Notes: a model not told the origin generated them from the letters alone. Positions 40,265 to 49,886 are shown, counted from the stretch's first letter. The stretch is DNA of 58,571 nucleotides from Chitinophagaceae bacterium (GCA_020848815.1 JADLHL010000073.1:1-58571); one strand, 5' to 3'. Translations and numbers: made by a program.

Positions 40265-40591
40265 ATGACCATCGAACAAGCACAGCAGCAAGTAGACCAG
40301 TGGATCAAAACCGTGGGTGTCCGCTATTTTAATGAGCTCACCAACCTCGGCATACTCATGGAAGAAGTGGGCGAACTCAGCCGCCTCATGGTGCGTACCT
40401 ACGGGGAGCAGTCGTTTAAAGAAAGCGACAAAGGCAAGGAGCTGGCCGATGAAATGGCCGATGTATTATGGGTGCTCATTTGCCTGGCCAACCAAACCGG
40501 TGTAGATCTTACCACAGCCCTGCAAAAAAACTTCGAAAAGAAAAACATTCGCGACGCCAACCGGCATCAGGAGAACGAAAAGTTGCAGTAA
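40265..40591 (+). CDS. MazG-like nucleotide pyrophosphohydrolase
   Basis: LMEEVGELSRLMVR...KELADEMADVLWVLICLANQTGVDL. Confidence 0.88.
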   Translation: MTIEQAQQQVDQWIKTVGVRYFNELTNLGILMEEVGELSRLMVRTYGEQSFKESDKGKELADEMADVLWVLICLANQTGVDLTTALQKNFEKKNIRDANRHQENEKLQ

Positions 40592-40627
40592 ACTTATCCC
40601 TTACATTCAGGGCTGAAAACAGCCCAT

Positions 40628-41758
40628 ATGACTGCTCCAGCTGCCACCCGTTTCAAAGCCCTCGATGTATTTCGTGGCCTCACCGTTTGCCTCATGATTA
40701 TTGTAAACACGCCCGGTGATGGCAGTGTTTCTTTTTCGCCTTTGCACCACGCCAAGTGGCACGGATTTACGCCCACCGATTTGGTGCTTCCCAGTTTCCT
40801 GTTTGCCGTGGGCAATGCCATGAGTTTTGTAATGCTCAAGTGGAGCAGCATGTCGCAGTCGCAAGTGTTGCTCAAAATAGCCAAGCGAACGTTCCTTATA
40901 TTTCTGCTGGGCTACCTCATGTATTGGTTTCCGTTTGTGAAGTATCAGGATGGTGCTTATGTTGCTTTTCCTTTTGCTGAAACCCGGGTGTTTGGTGTAT
41001 TGCAGCGCATTGCCCTTTGCTATGGTGCTGCTGCACTCATGGTGTATTACCTCAAACCCAAAACCATGTATTGGCTCAGTGCAGGCATGTTGCTGTTGTA
41101 TTGGGGGTTGTGCTATTGGCTGGCACCAGCCGGTGCCGATGCGCTAAGCCTCGAAGGCAATGCAACGGCAGTGCTCGATAAGTGGCTCATTGGCGAAGCC
41201 CATATGTACCATGGCGATGGTATTGCCTTCGACCCCGAAGGTTTGCTGAGCACACTGCCAGCTATTGTAAATGTGGTGGCCGGTTTTGCTGCCGGACGAT
41301 ACATTCAGCAACAAAGCCGCAGTTATGAAATGCTGGCCAAACTGCTCATGGCTGGTGCTGTGTTGCTGGCCGCAGCCTATGCATGGAATCTTATTTTTCC
41401 CATCAACAAAAAACTGTGGACCAGTTCTTTTGTGCTGCATACCGTTGGCCTCGATTTACTCATTTTATCCGTGGTGATGTATGTGCTCGATTTTGCCGGC
41501 CGCAACCGTTGGGCCTACTTCTTCGAAGTGTTTGGCAAAAATCCGTTGTTCATTTACCTGCTCAGCGAAGTCATTGCCATCCTCTTGTGGTTCTTCCATA
41601 CCGCCGATGGACAGCCCATGTACCAGTGGGTGTACCAAACCTTCTTCGGCTTCATTGGCGGGCCGGTTGGTTCGTTGCTCTTTGCCCTTGCTGTCATGAT
41701 GGTTTGCTGGCTCACCGGCTATGTGATGGACAAACGCAAGTGGTATGTTCGTGTGTAA
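40628..41758 (+). CDS. DUF5009 / heparan-alpha-glucosaminide N-acetyltransferase-like membrane protein
   Basis: RFKALDVFRGLTVCLMIIVNTPGD...HAKWHGFTPTDLVLPSFLFAVG; ~10 TM. Confidence 0.88.
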   Translation: MTAPAATRFKALDVFRGLTVCLMIIVNTPGDGSVSFSPLHHAKWHGFTPTDLVLPSFLFAVGNAMSFVMLKWSSMSQSQVLLKIAKRTFLIFLLGYLMYWFPFVKYQDGAYVAFPFAETRVFGVLQRIALCYGAAALMVYYLKPKTMYWLSAGMLLLYWGLCYWLAPAGADALSLEGNATAVLDKWLIGEAHMYHGDGIAFDPEGLLSTLPAIVNVVAGFAAGRYIQQQSRSYEMLAKLLMAGAVLLAAAYAWNLIFPINKKLWTSSFVLHTVGLDLLILSVVMYVLDFAGRNRWAYFFEVFGKNPLFIYLLSEVIAILLWFFHTADGQPMYQWVYQTFFGFIGGPVGSLLFALAVMMVCWLTGYVMDKRKWYVRV

Positions 41759-41844
41759 CGACTTTTTTTTGATGCAATACAAATGTGGGGCTGTCAGCAG
41801 TAGTGCATAGCCCGGCTGCAGACCGCCGTCTTACAGGCTCACTG

Positions 41845-41890
41845 CGTTCGGCCCCGGCCAAAAGCGCCGGGGCTTCGGCCTGCGGCCTCA
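41845..41890. repeat. GC-rich palindromic element
   Basis: gccccggc-caaaagc-gccggggc (41851-41873) flanked by ttcggcc direct repeats. Confidence 0.55.
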
Positions 41891-41988
41891 CCTTCCAGCC
41901 AGCGCAGCCCTTCGGCAGTGGTAACAATAATCAACATCTTGTATTTATGTAGTTTGCAAGCAATCCGTGCATCTGTGGCAAAAAACTG

Positions 41989-42010
41989 TCGCAGGCCTCC
42001 CGGCCTGTGA
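41989..42010 (+). repeat. 22-bp element, arm 1 of inverted pair
   Basis: tcgcaggcctcccggcctgtga; inverse copy at 42444-42465 with 1 mismatch. Confidence 0.75.
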
Positions 42011-42053
42011 CGCTTTGTAACTTAAAGTTGAAATGCAACGGGTCAATTATCAC

Positions 42054-42139
42054 CGCCCTTTCAGGGCTCGGCTTATTGTATACTGTTACTATTCCACGGG
42101 CTACACCCGTGGCTACAATAGTATCGCCCTTTCAGGGCT
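42054..42139 (+). repeat. 86-bp palindromic repeat, copy A
   Basis: cgccctttcagggct ... tactattccacgggctacacccgtggctacaatagta ... cgccctttcagggct. Confidence 0.88.
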
Positions 42140-42239
42140 AGAGCATCTATTCAACAGAGACCCTAAAATCCGCAAAATCCGTTTTATCCTCCCAATCCGC
42201 GTCCAAGAAATCCGTGAATTTGTGGCCATAAAAATATTT

Positions 42240-42325
42240 CGCCCTTTCAGGGCTCGGCTTGTTGTATGCTGTTACTATTCCACGGGCTACACCCGTGGCT
42301 TCAATAGTATCGCCCTTTCAGGGCT
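42240..42325 (+). repeat. 86-bp palindromic repeat, copy B
   Basis: Same as copy A with 3 substitutions over 86 bp. Confidence 0.88.
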
Positions 42326-42443
42326 TAGGCGGCATTTCAAACCTTAACTCAAAAAATCTGTGATAATCATTCCCATCCGCGTCCCGTCATCCGTGTCCAA
42401 TTATCCGCATCCCACTCATCTCACCAACACAAGTAACGGCTAC

Positions 42444-42465
42444 TCACAGGACGGGAGGCCTGCGA
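42444..42465 (-). repeat. 22-bp element, arm 2 of inverted pair
   Basis: tcacaggacgggaggcctgcga. Confidence 0.75.
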
Positions 42466-42556
42466 GAGAATGCACCCAGAAAAATCTGCGATAATCCGTT
42501 CCATCCACAAAATCCGCGTCCCATACATCCGTGAATCCGTGGCCAAGATATCTCGC

Positions 42557-42574
42557 CGCCCTTTCAGGGCTCGG
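42557..42574 (+). repeat. Partial copy of 86-bp repeat (terminal module)
   Basis: cgccctttcagggctcgg. Confidence 0.65.
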
Positions 42575-42804
42575 TAGCATACCAAACCATACCAATAAAT
42601 CCGTGCAAATCCGACCCATCGGCAAAATCCGTGTCCCATTATCCCATCAACCGTGTCCCATTCCATTTCCCCAACGGGGGCTGGTGGCGCTTACCCGCAA
42701 CCCTTATCTTTGCCACCCGCCAAAAAAAGGGTAATGTTCGCCTTGCTGCTACAGCATTGGCATATTTCCAAATTGGCACATTCGCACATTTTCAAATTCT
42801 TCTC

Positions 42805-44253
42805 ATGGCATACGAAGCAAACACATTTCAAAACCTCATTGGCCACGCCAAAGAATACGGATACATTTTTCAGAGCAGCGAAATATATGACGGCCTCAGC
42901 GCTGTGTACGACTACGGTCAAAACGGTGCCCAACTCAAAAAGAACATCCGCGACGCCTGGTGGAAAACCATGACCCAGCTCAACGATAACATTGTGGGTA
43001 TCGACGCGGCCATCTTTATGCACCCCACCACCTGGAAGGCCAGTGGCCACGTGGATAGCTTCAGCGATCCCATGATCGACAACAAAGACAGCAACAAACG
43101 CTACCGCGTAGACCACCTGATAGAAGCCCATGCAGAAAAGCTGAAAGCCGAAGGCGATGCGCAAAAAGCGGATGCCTTGATTGCGCAAATGGATCAACTG
43201 CTGGCCGCTGATGATTTGGCTGGCGTAAAGCAGCTCATCATCGACAACAACATGAAGTGCTCTGTAAGCGGCACCTGCAACTGGACCGATGTGCGTCAGT
43301 TCAACCTCATGTTCAGCACCGAGCTGGGCAGCGTAACCGACGAAGCCAGCACCATTTACCTGCGCCCCGAAACGGCTCAGGGCATCTTCGTGAACTTTCT
43401 GAACGTGCAAAAAACCGGCCGCATGAAAATTCCGTTTGGCATAGCCCAAACCGGTAAGGCGTTCCGCAACGAGATTGTTGCCCGTCAGTTCATCTTCCGG
43501 ATGCGGGAGTTTGAGCAAATGGAAATGCAGTTTTTCATTCGCCCCGGCAGCCAAAAAGAATGGTACGAGCATTGGAAAACCGAACGCCTGAAATGGCACA
43601 AGGAAATCATGGGCTTCCCCACTGATCGCCTGCAATACCACGACCACGTGAAGCTGGCTCACTACGCCGACGCAGCAGTTGATATCGAATTTGAATTTCC
43701 TTTCGGCTTCAAAGAACTCGAAGGCATCCACAGCCGTACCGATTACGATTTGGGCCGCCACCAGGAGTTCAGCAAAAAGAAGCAGCAATACTTCGATACC
43801 GAAATCAACCAGAACTACGTACCGTATGTAATTGAAACATCCGTAGGCCTCGACCGCTTGGTGCTGGCTACGCTGGCCAATGCCTATGCCGAAGAAAAGT
43901 GGACGAAGGAAGATGGCAGCGAAGACAGCCGTGTGGTATTGAAAATTCCCGCTAACCTGGCGCCTACCAAACTGGCTGTGTTGCCACTCACTAAAAAAGA
44001 TGGTCTGCCCGACATTGCCCGTGAACTCATGAATGAATGTCGCCCGGCATTCAACTGTTTCTACGAAGAGAAGGACACCATTGGTAAACGCTACCGCCGC
44101 ATGGATGCCGTGGGTACGCCGTTCTGTGTTACCATCGACCACCAAACCAAGGAAGACGGCACCGTAACCATTCGCTACCGCGATACCATGACGCAGGAAC
44201 GCATCCACATGAACGAAGTGAAAGCGAAAGTGCTGGCAGCCATTACGAAGTAG
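42805..44253 (+). CDS. glyS: Glycyl-tRNA synthetase (class II, single-chain type)
   Basis: RPETAQGIFVNF, FRNEIVARQFIFRMREFEQMEMQFF; likely start MAYEANTFQNLIGHAKEYGYIFQSSEIYDG. Confidence 0.95.
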   Translation: MAYEANTFQNLIGHAKEYGYIFQSSEIYDGLSAVYDYGQNGAQLKKNIRDAWWKTMTQLNDNIVGIDAAIFMHPTTWKASGHVDSFSDPMIDNKDSNKRYRVDHLIEAHAEKLKAEGDAQKADALIAQMDQLLAADDLAGVKQLIIDNNMKCSVSGTCNWTDVRQFNLMFSTELGSVTDEASTIYLRPETAQGIFVNFLNVQKTGRMKIPFGIAQTGKAFRNEIVARQFIFRMREFEQMEMQFFIRPGSQKEWYEHWKTERLKWHKEIMGFPTDRLQYHDHVKLAHYADAAVDIEFEFPFGFKELEGIHSRTDYDLGRHQEFSKKKQQYFDTEINQNYVPYVIETSVGLDRLVLATLANAYAEEKWTKEDGSEDSRVVLKIPANLAPTKLAVLPLTKKDGLPDIARELMNECRPAFNCFYEEKDTIGKRYRRMDAVGTPFCVTIDHQTKEDGTVTIRYRDTMTQERIHMNEVKAKVLAAITK

Positions 44254-44329
44254 CGCTGGTACAATAGTTGACCAGTTGATTGGTTAATGAGTTGATTAAT
44301 GAAATAATCGGAATCTACTTGCAAAAAGT

Positions 44330-44361
44330 AAACGGCCACTGCAAATTGCGGTGGCCGTTTT
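44330..44361 (+). terminator. Terminator after glyS
   Basis: aacggccactgca-aat-tgcggtggccgtttt. Confidence 0.65.
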
Positions 44362-44573
44362 GCAATTGGCAAAGTCATCCATCCACAAAAGATGCCGTGC
44401 TGCAAATTACTAACCACAAGGTTTTTCCGCATTGCGCCAAACTCATTTCCCGTAGGGCAGCCTTATTTAATTCATGTTGCCGACTGACATATATCAGCAT
44501 TCGCCCATAGCAGTCATTCTAATTTGGCTCTTCCATCAGGGGACGTCGTGTGCCCTGCTAAAAGAGTGTAGCT

Positions 44574-46217
44574 ATGGCCATATCCTTCAACGACATTACC
44601 AAACCCGTAGACCTGATGCAGCATGCATCTGGTACCGGTCACCTGCGCAGCCAACGCCCGGTGTATATGGATTTTATGCCACCCTGCAACAGTGCTTGCC
44701 CCGCTGGCGAAAACATACAAGCATGGCTCAGCTTTGCACAGGCTGGCGACTTTGAAACGGCATTTCAGAAAATTCTGGAAGACAATCCATTCCCCGGTAT
44801 CATGGGCCGCATTTGCGTAAAGCCATGCGAAACCGGCTGTAACCGCAACCATGTTGATGAAACCATCAACATACATGCAGTGGAACGCTACATAGCCGAT
44901 GAAGCACTGGCCCACAAATGGCCGGTGAAATTTGCCACGCCAGTAGCCAGTGGTAAAAAAGTAATGGTAGTAGGTGCAGGCCCCAGTGGTTTGACCGCCG
45001 CTTACCATTTGGTTCGCCTCGGCCACCAGGTAGAAGTATTTGAAGCAGGCAATGCAGCCGGCGGTTTAATGGAAATGGGTATTCCTGAATACCGCCTTCC
45101 CCGTGAAATTCTGAATGCCGAAATCCAACGCATTTTGGATATGGGAGTCAAGCTGCACCTTAATCATAAAATAACAGATTTGGAAGCCGAGAAAACAGCC
45201 GGCGGTTTTGATGCAGTGTACCTCGCTATTGGTGCGCATTTGGGCAAAGCTATCAGCTACACCGGCAAGCCTTCCATTCCAGTTATTCAGGCCATAGATT
45301 TTCTCCGCATGTTCAAAGCCAACGATGTACCGGAGCCCGGTAGCAAAGTGGTGATTTATGGCGGTAGCAAAATGGCCATGTATCTCTCCCGTGTGGCTCG
45401 CCGCCTGGGTTTGGTACCCGTGATTTTGTATCCCGGAGACCGCAAGATGATGCCTGCTTACGACTTTGAAGCCGATGACGCCATTGCTGAAGGTGTTGAA
45501 ATTGATTTTCTCCGCAACATAAAAGCAATAGATGGTAACCAGATAACCGTGGAAGTAATGGAAATGCAGAAAGGCAAGCCCGTTGCAACCGGCGAAGAAA
45601 TGGTAATAGAGGCCGATGGCATCATTTTGGCCATGGGCCAGGAAGTGAACAGTAACCTGTACGCCAACCTCGAAGGAGTGCAGTGTAAGCCCGATGGAGG
45701 CATCGTTATCAATGGTGAACGCATGTCTGGTTATGCAGGTGTGTTTGCCGGTGGCGATATGCTGCCCGGCGAACAACGTAGTGCTACCATCGCTATTGGC
45801 AATGGTAAAAAAGCTGCCAAATACATAGATGCATTTTTGCGGGGCGAAACTTTCCAAAAGCCGGTAAAGCCACTTACGGCAGGCTATAAGCGCCTGCACA
45901 TGTGGATGAAAACAGATGCACCACAAAAGGAGCAAGAGAAACTGGCACCACAAATAGCTGTCCGTTCTTTCGACGAAGTGGTAGCTGGCATCAGCACTGC
46001 CGAAGCGTTGTACGAAGCGAAGCGTTGCCTTAGTTGTGGCAACTGTTTTGAGTGCGATGGATGCTTTGGCGCCTGCCCCGAAGAAGCCATTATCAAACTG
46101 GGAAAAGGCAATCGCTACCAGTTTAACTACGATGCCTGCACCGGCTGCGGTATTTGCTACGAGCAATGCCCTTGCCATGCCATCGAAATGATTCCTGAAC
46201 CTGTAAACACAAAATAG
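44574..46217 (+). CDS. GltD-like NAD(P)/FAD oxidoreductase with C-terminal 2[4Fe-4S] ferredoxin domain
   Basis: CNSACPAGENIQAWL, GRICVKPCETGCNR, VVGAGPSGLTAAYHLVRLGHQVEVFE, CLSCGNCFECDGCFGACP, CTGCGICYEQCPCHAIEM. Confidence 0.9.
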   Translation: MAISFNDITKPVDLMQHASGTGHLRSQRPVYMDFMPPCNSACPAGENIQAWLSFAQAGDFETAFQKILEDNPFPGIMGRICVKPCETGCNRNHVDETINIHAVERYIADEALAHKWPVKFATPVASGKKVMVVGAGPSGLTAAYHLVRLGHQVEVFEAGNAAGGLMEMGIPEYRLPREILNAEIQRILDMGVKLHLNHKITDLEAEKTAGGFDAVYLAIGAHLGKAISYTGKPSIPVIQAIDFLRMFKANDVPEPGSKVVIYGGSKMAMYLSRVARRLGLVPVILYPGDRKMMPAYDFEADDAIAEGVEIDFLRNIKAIDGNQITVEVMEMQKGKPVATGEEMVIEADGIILAMGQEVNSNLYANLEGVQCKPDGGIVINGERMSGYAGVFAGGDMLPGEQRSATIAIGNGKKAAKYIDAFLRGETFQKPVKPLTAGYKRLHMWMKTDAPQKEQEKLAPQIAVRSFDEVVAGISTAEALYEAKRCLSCGNCFECDGCFGACPEEAIIKLGKGNRYQFNYDACTGCGICYEQCPCHAIEMIPEPVNTK

Positions 46218-46219
46218 CA

Positions 46220-49200
46220 ATGGCCAGTAACGAAAAATTAATCGCAACAATTGATGGGAACGAAGCCGCTGCGTATGTGGCTTACAGGGTCAACGAAGTT
46301 TGTGCCATTTATCCCATTACGCCCAGCAGTACCATGGCCGAACTGGCCGATGAATGGGCTGCCAAAGGCACCAAAAACATTTGGGGCCATGTGCCCGATG
46401 TAATGGAAATGCAAAGTGAAGGTGGCGCTGCCGGTACCGTGCATGGTGCATTGCAGACTGGCTCTCTCACTACCACATTTACAGCATCACAAGGGCTTAT
46501 GCTCATGCTGCCCAATATGTATAAAATTGCGGGTGAATTAACACCTGCAGTGTTTCATGTAGCAGCCCGTTCGCTGGCTGCACAAGGCTTGTCCATCTTT
46601 GGGGATCATCAGGATGTAATGGCAGCCCGTACCACGGGCTTTGCCATGCTCAGTAGTGCATCGGTACAAGAGGCTCACGACTTTGCATTGATAGCACAAG
46701 CAGCAACCATGCGGTCCCGCATTCCGTTCATTCACTTTTTTGATGGCTTCCGCACCTCTCACGAAGTGAGCAAGATTGAACTGATTCAGGATGATATCAT
46801 GCGCAGTATGATACCCGATGATTTGTTGTTTGCGCACCGCAGTCGTGCACTCAATCCAGACAATCCCTTCATTCGTGGTACTGCACAAAACCCTGATGTA
46901 TACTTCCAGGGCCGCGAAACAGTGAATAATTTTTACACGGCTACTCCCGGTATCGTACATGGAGTGATGCAGGAATTTGCGCAGCATACTGGCCGCCAGT
47001 ATGAATTGTACCAATACTATGGTGCAGCCGATGCAGACCGGGTGATGATCATTATGGGTAGTGGTGGCGAAACCGCTGCCGAAACAGCAGCAGCACTCAA
47101 TGCCACCGGCGAAAAAACGGGTGTGTTGCTCATTCGGCTGTATCGTCCGTTCGATATGGATTACTTCATAAAGGCATTACCCGCTACAGTGCAAAGCATT
47201 GCTGTACTTGACCGTACCAAAGAACCCGGCGCCAGTGGCGAACCGCTGTTTCAGGATGTATTGGCTTCGCTGGTGCAAGCTTTCCAACAAGGCATGCTTG
47301 CTCAACTGCCCCGCCTCATTGGTGGCCGCTATGGTTTGAGTAGTAAAGAGTGGACACCAGCCATGGTAAAAGCCGTGTTTGATGAACTGAAAAAAGTGAA
47401 ACCTAAAAATCACTTCACCATTGGTATCAATGATGACGTGTCGCATACCAGCCTTAGCTACGATTCATCTTACACACTGGATGAAAGCGGCTGGCGTCAG
47501 GCCTTGTTCTTCGGCCTTGGTGCCGATGGTACGGTAGGTGCTAATAAAAACAGCATTAAGATCATTGGTGAAAACACGCCAATGTATGGTCAGGGTTATT
47601 TTGTATACGACTCAAAAAAATCGGGTGCCAGAACGGTATCGCATTTGCGCTTCGGAAAAAATCCGATTAAAGCACCTTACCTCGTATCACAGGCCGATTT
47701 CATTGCTTGTCACCAGTTCAACTTTACTGAAAAAGTAGAGATGCTGTCATTCGCTAAGCCGGGTGCTATTTTCCTCATCAATAGTCCGTTTAGTAAGGAT
47801 GAGGTTTGGAATAACTTGCCTGGCAACGTGCAGCAAACCATTATTGATAAGCAGATAAAAGTGTACGTGATTGATGCCACTACCGTAGCCCGTGAAAACG
47901 GGATGGGTACCCGCATCAACACCATTATGCAAACCTGCTTTTTTGCATTGGCAGAAGTATTGCCAAAAGAAGAAGCCATTGCAGAAATTAAGCATGCAAT
48001 TGAAAAAACATACAGCAAAAAAGGCCGGGCTATTGTAGAGAAAAACTTTCAGGCGGTAGATGCTACGTTGGAACACTTGCATAGTGTGGTTATTCCTGCT
48101 ACTGCTACTGCTGCCACTGCCAGCTTGCAAAGTGTAAGTAGCAACGCACCTGAATTTGTGAAAAATGTAATTGGCCCAATGTTGGCTGGTCATGGTGATG
48201 AATTGCCGGTGAGTGCTATCAGCATCGACGGTACATGGCCCAGTGCTACCACACAGTACGAAAAGCGCAACATCAGCGATTTGGTGCCCATTTGGGAACC
48301 CGATCTTTGTATACAATGCGGTAACTGTTCATTCGTTTGTCCGCACAGTGTTATCCGGGCCAAATTTTACCACGAAGATTATTTGGCGAAAGCACCCGAA
48401 GGTTTCAAGTCTGCACCAATCAATGCACGTGGTTTTCCTGAAACCAAGTACACCCTGGAAGTTTATCTTGAAGATTGTACGGGTTGCACATTATGCGTTG
48501 ATGCTTGTCCTGCAACTGATCCGAACGACCGCAGCAAGAAAGCCATCAACATGGCCGACAAAGCTCCGATTCTGGAAACAGAGAAAGCAGCCATCGAATA
48601 CTTCGAAAACATTCCTTGGAATGATCGTTCCCGTATCAACTTCTCCACTGTACATGGAGCACAGTTTCTTGAGCCATTGTTTGAGTTTAGTGGTGCCTGT
48701 GCCGGTTGTGGAGAAACACCTTACCTCAAGCTGCTCACCCAATTGTTTGGCGACCGCTTGCTGGTAGCCAATGCTACAGGTTGTTCTTCTATTTACGGTG
48801 GTAACCTGCCGACTACACCATGGGCAAAAAACAAAGACGGACAAGGGCCTGCATGGAGCAACTCTTTGTTTGAAGACAACGCTGAATTTGGTTTGGGTAT
48901 GCGCATTACTGCCGATAAGCAGTTTGAAATGGCACAGACCATGCTGCGGCAATTATCATCTGCTGTAGGCGAAGAATTGGCCAACAGTATTATAGATGCA
49001 CCGCAAGAAATGGAAAGCGAGGTAGTAGCACAAAGGGTAAGAGTAAAACAGCTGAAGGCCATACTGAGTGAAAAAGAAGATTCGCTATCGCGGCAATTGT
49101 TGAGTGTGGCTGATCAATTGGTGCAGCGTAGTGTGTGGCTGGTTGGTGGCGACGGTTGGGCGTATGATATTGGCTACGGTGGTCTAGACCACGTATTGGC

Positions 49201-49795
49201 CAGCGGACGTAACGTAAACGTGTTGGTGCTGGATACAGAAGTGTATAGCAACACCGGCGGACAAAGTAGTAAGAGTACACCAACAGCGGCTACCGCTAAG
49301 TTTGCTGCAGCTGGCAAGCAGGTAGGTAAAAAAGACCTGGCCATGCAAGCCATCAGTTATGGTAATGTGTATGTGGCCCGTGTAGCATTTGGTGCCAATC
49401 CGCAGCAAGCATTGCTGGCCATGCGGGAAGCCGAGGCATACGATGGACCATCACTCATTTTGGCATACAGCCACTGTATTGCACATGGCTACGATTTGAA
49501 AGATGGCTTGAGTCAGCAGACCAAAGCTGTGCATAGTGGCTATTGGCCATTGCTGCGCTACAACCCTATGTTGCGTCGCAAAAAGCTGAATCCGTTTGTG
49601 CTCGATTCGCAACGGCCTTCTATGGCAATGAAAGACTATGCATACAACGAGCTGCGCTATAAAGTGCTGGTAAATTCAAATCCTGAACAAGCTGAACGAT
49701 TGATGAATTTGGCACAGGAGTTTGTAAACCTTCGTTGGAAAAACTATGAAGAAATGGCCACTAAATCGGCCAGCGACTTTATGCCCATTGCATAA
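46220..49795 (+). CDS. nifJ: Pyruvate:ferredoxin (flavodoxin) oxidoreductase
   Basis: YPITPSSTMAE, CIQCGNCSFVCPHSVIR, CTGCTLCVDACPATDP, GDGWAYDIGYGGLDHVLASGRNVNVLVLDTEVYSNTGGQ; 1191 aa. Confidence 0.95.
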   Translation: MASNEKLIATIDGNEAAAYVAYRVNEVCAIYPITPSSTMAELADEWAAKGTKNIWGHVPDVMEMQSEGGAAGTVHGALQTGSLTTTFTASQGLMLMLPNMYKIAGELTPAVFHVAARSLAAQGLSIFGDHQDVMAARTTGFAMLSSASVQEAHDFALIAQAATMRSRIPFIHFFDGFRTSHEVSKIELIQDDIMRSMIPDDLLFAHRSRALNPDNPFIRGTAQNPDVYFQGRETVNNFYTATPGIVHGVMQEFAQHTGRQYELYQYYGAADADRVMIIMGSGGETAAETAAALNATGEKTGVLLIRLYRPFDMDYFIKALPATVQSIAVLDRTKEPGASGEPLFQDVLASLVQAFQQGMLAQLPRLIGGRYGLSSKEWTPAMVKAVFDELKKVKPKNHFTIGINDDVSHTSLSYDSSYTLDESGWRQALFFGLGADGTVGANKNSIKIIGENTPMYGQGYFVYDSKKSGARTVSHLRFGKNPIKAPYLVSQADFIACHQFNFTEKVEMLSFAKPGAIFLINSPFSKDEVWNNLPGNVQQTIIDKQIKVYVIDATTVARENGMGTRINTIMQTCFFALAEVLPKEEAIAEIKHAIEKTYSKKGRAIVEKNFQAVDATLEHLHSVVIPATATAATASLQSVSSNAPEFVKNVIGPMLAGHGDELPVSAISIDGTWPSATTQYEKRNISDLVPIWEPDLCIQCGNCSFVCPHSVIRAKFYHEDYLAKAPEGFKSAPINARGFPETKYTLEVYLEDCTGCTLCVDACPATDPNDRSKKAINMADKAPILETEKAAIEYFENIPWNDRSRINFSTVHGAQFLEPLFEFSGACAGCGETPYLKLLTQLFGDRLLVANATGCSSIYGGNLPTTPWAKNKDGQGPAWSNSLFEDNAEFGLGMRITADKQFEMAQTMLRQLSSAVGEELANSIIDAPQEMESEVVAQRVRVKQLKAILSEKEDSLSRQLLSVADQLVQRSVWLVGGDGWAYDIGYGGLDHVLASGRNVNVLVLDTEVYSNTGGQSSKSTPTAATAKFAAAGKQVGKKDLAMQAISYGNVYVARVAFGANPQQALLAMREAEAYDGPSLILAYSHCIAHGYDLKDGLSQQTKAVHSGYWPLLRYNPMLRRKKLNPFVLDSQRPSMAMKDYAYNELRYKVLVNSNPEQAERLMNLAQEFVNLRWKNYEEMATKSASDFMPIA

Positions 49796-49886
49796 ATACA
49801 AATAGTATGAATTTCGTTCTTTCACCCTTTTAAAATATCTGGTGCATTACAGGCAGCTAAGCTGTAGTGCACCGGTTACAACGAAT

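Larger units (their letters stand above)
42165..42665 (+). repeat. Degenerate ATCCG(T/C)G-word repeat units interspersed with palindromes
   Basis: Units near 42165-42233, 42347-42415, 42479-42552, 42595-42665 sharing aatctg(t/c)gataatc..ccatccgc..aatccgcgtccc..atccgtg. Confidence 0.6.

Noticed and set aside
42033-42347. 104-aa ORF over the 86-bp repeats
   Set aside because: Internal duplication in the peptide (PFRARLIVYCYYSTGYTRG) just reflects the DNA repeat; no independent coding evidence.
42054-42574. Possible CRISPR array
   Set aside because: Only two full copies plus a fragment, repeats too long and internally palindromic, irregular spacing, no cas genes.
42691-44208. 505-aa ORF antisense to glyS
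   Set aside because: Same mirror-frame composition, no domain, fully overlaps glyS.
45066-46250. 394-aa ORF antisense to the GltD-like gene
   Set aside because: Antisense artefact over a well-supported FeS/flavin oxidoreductase.
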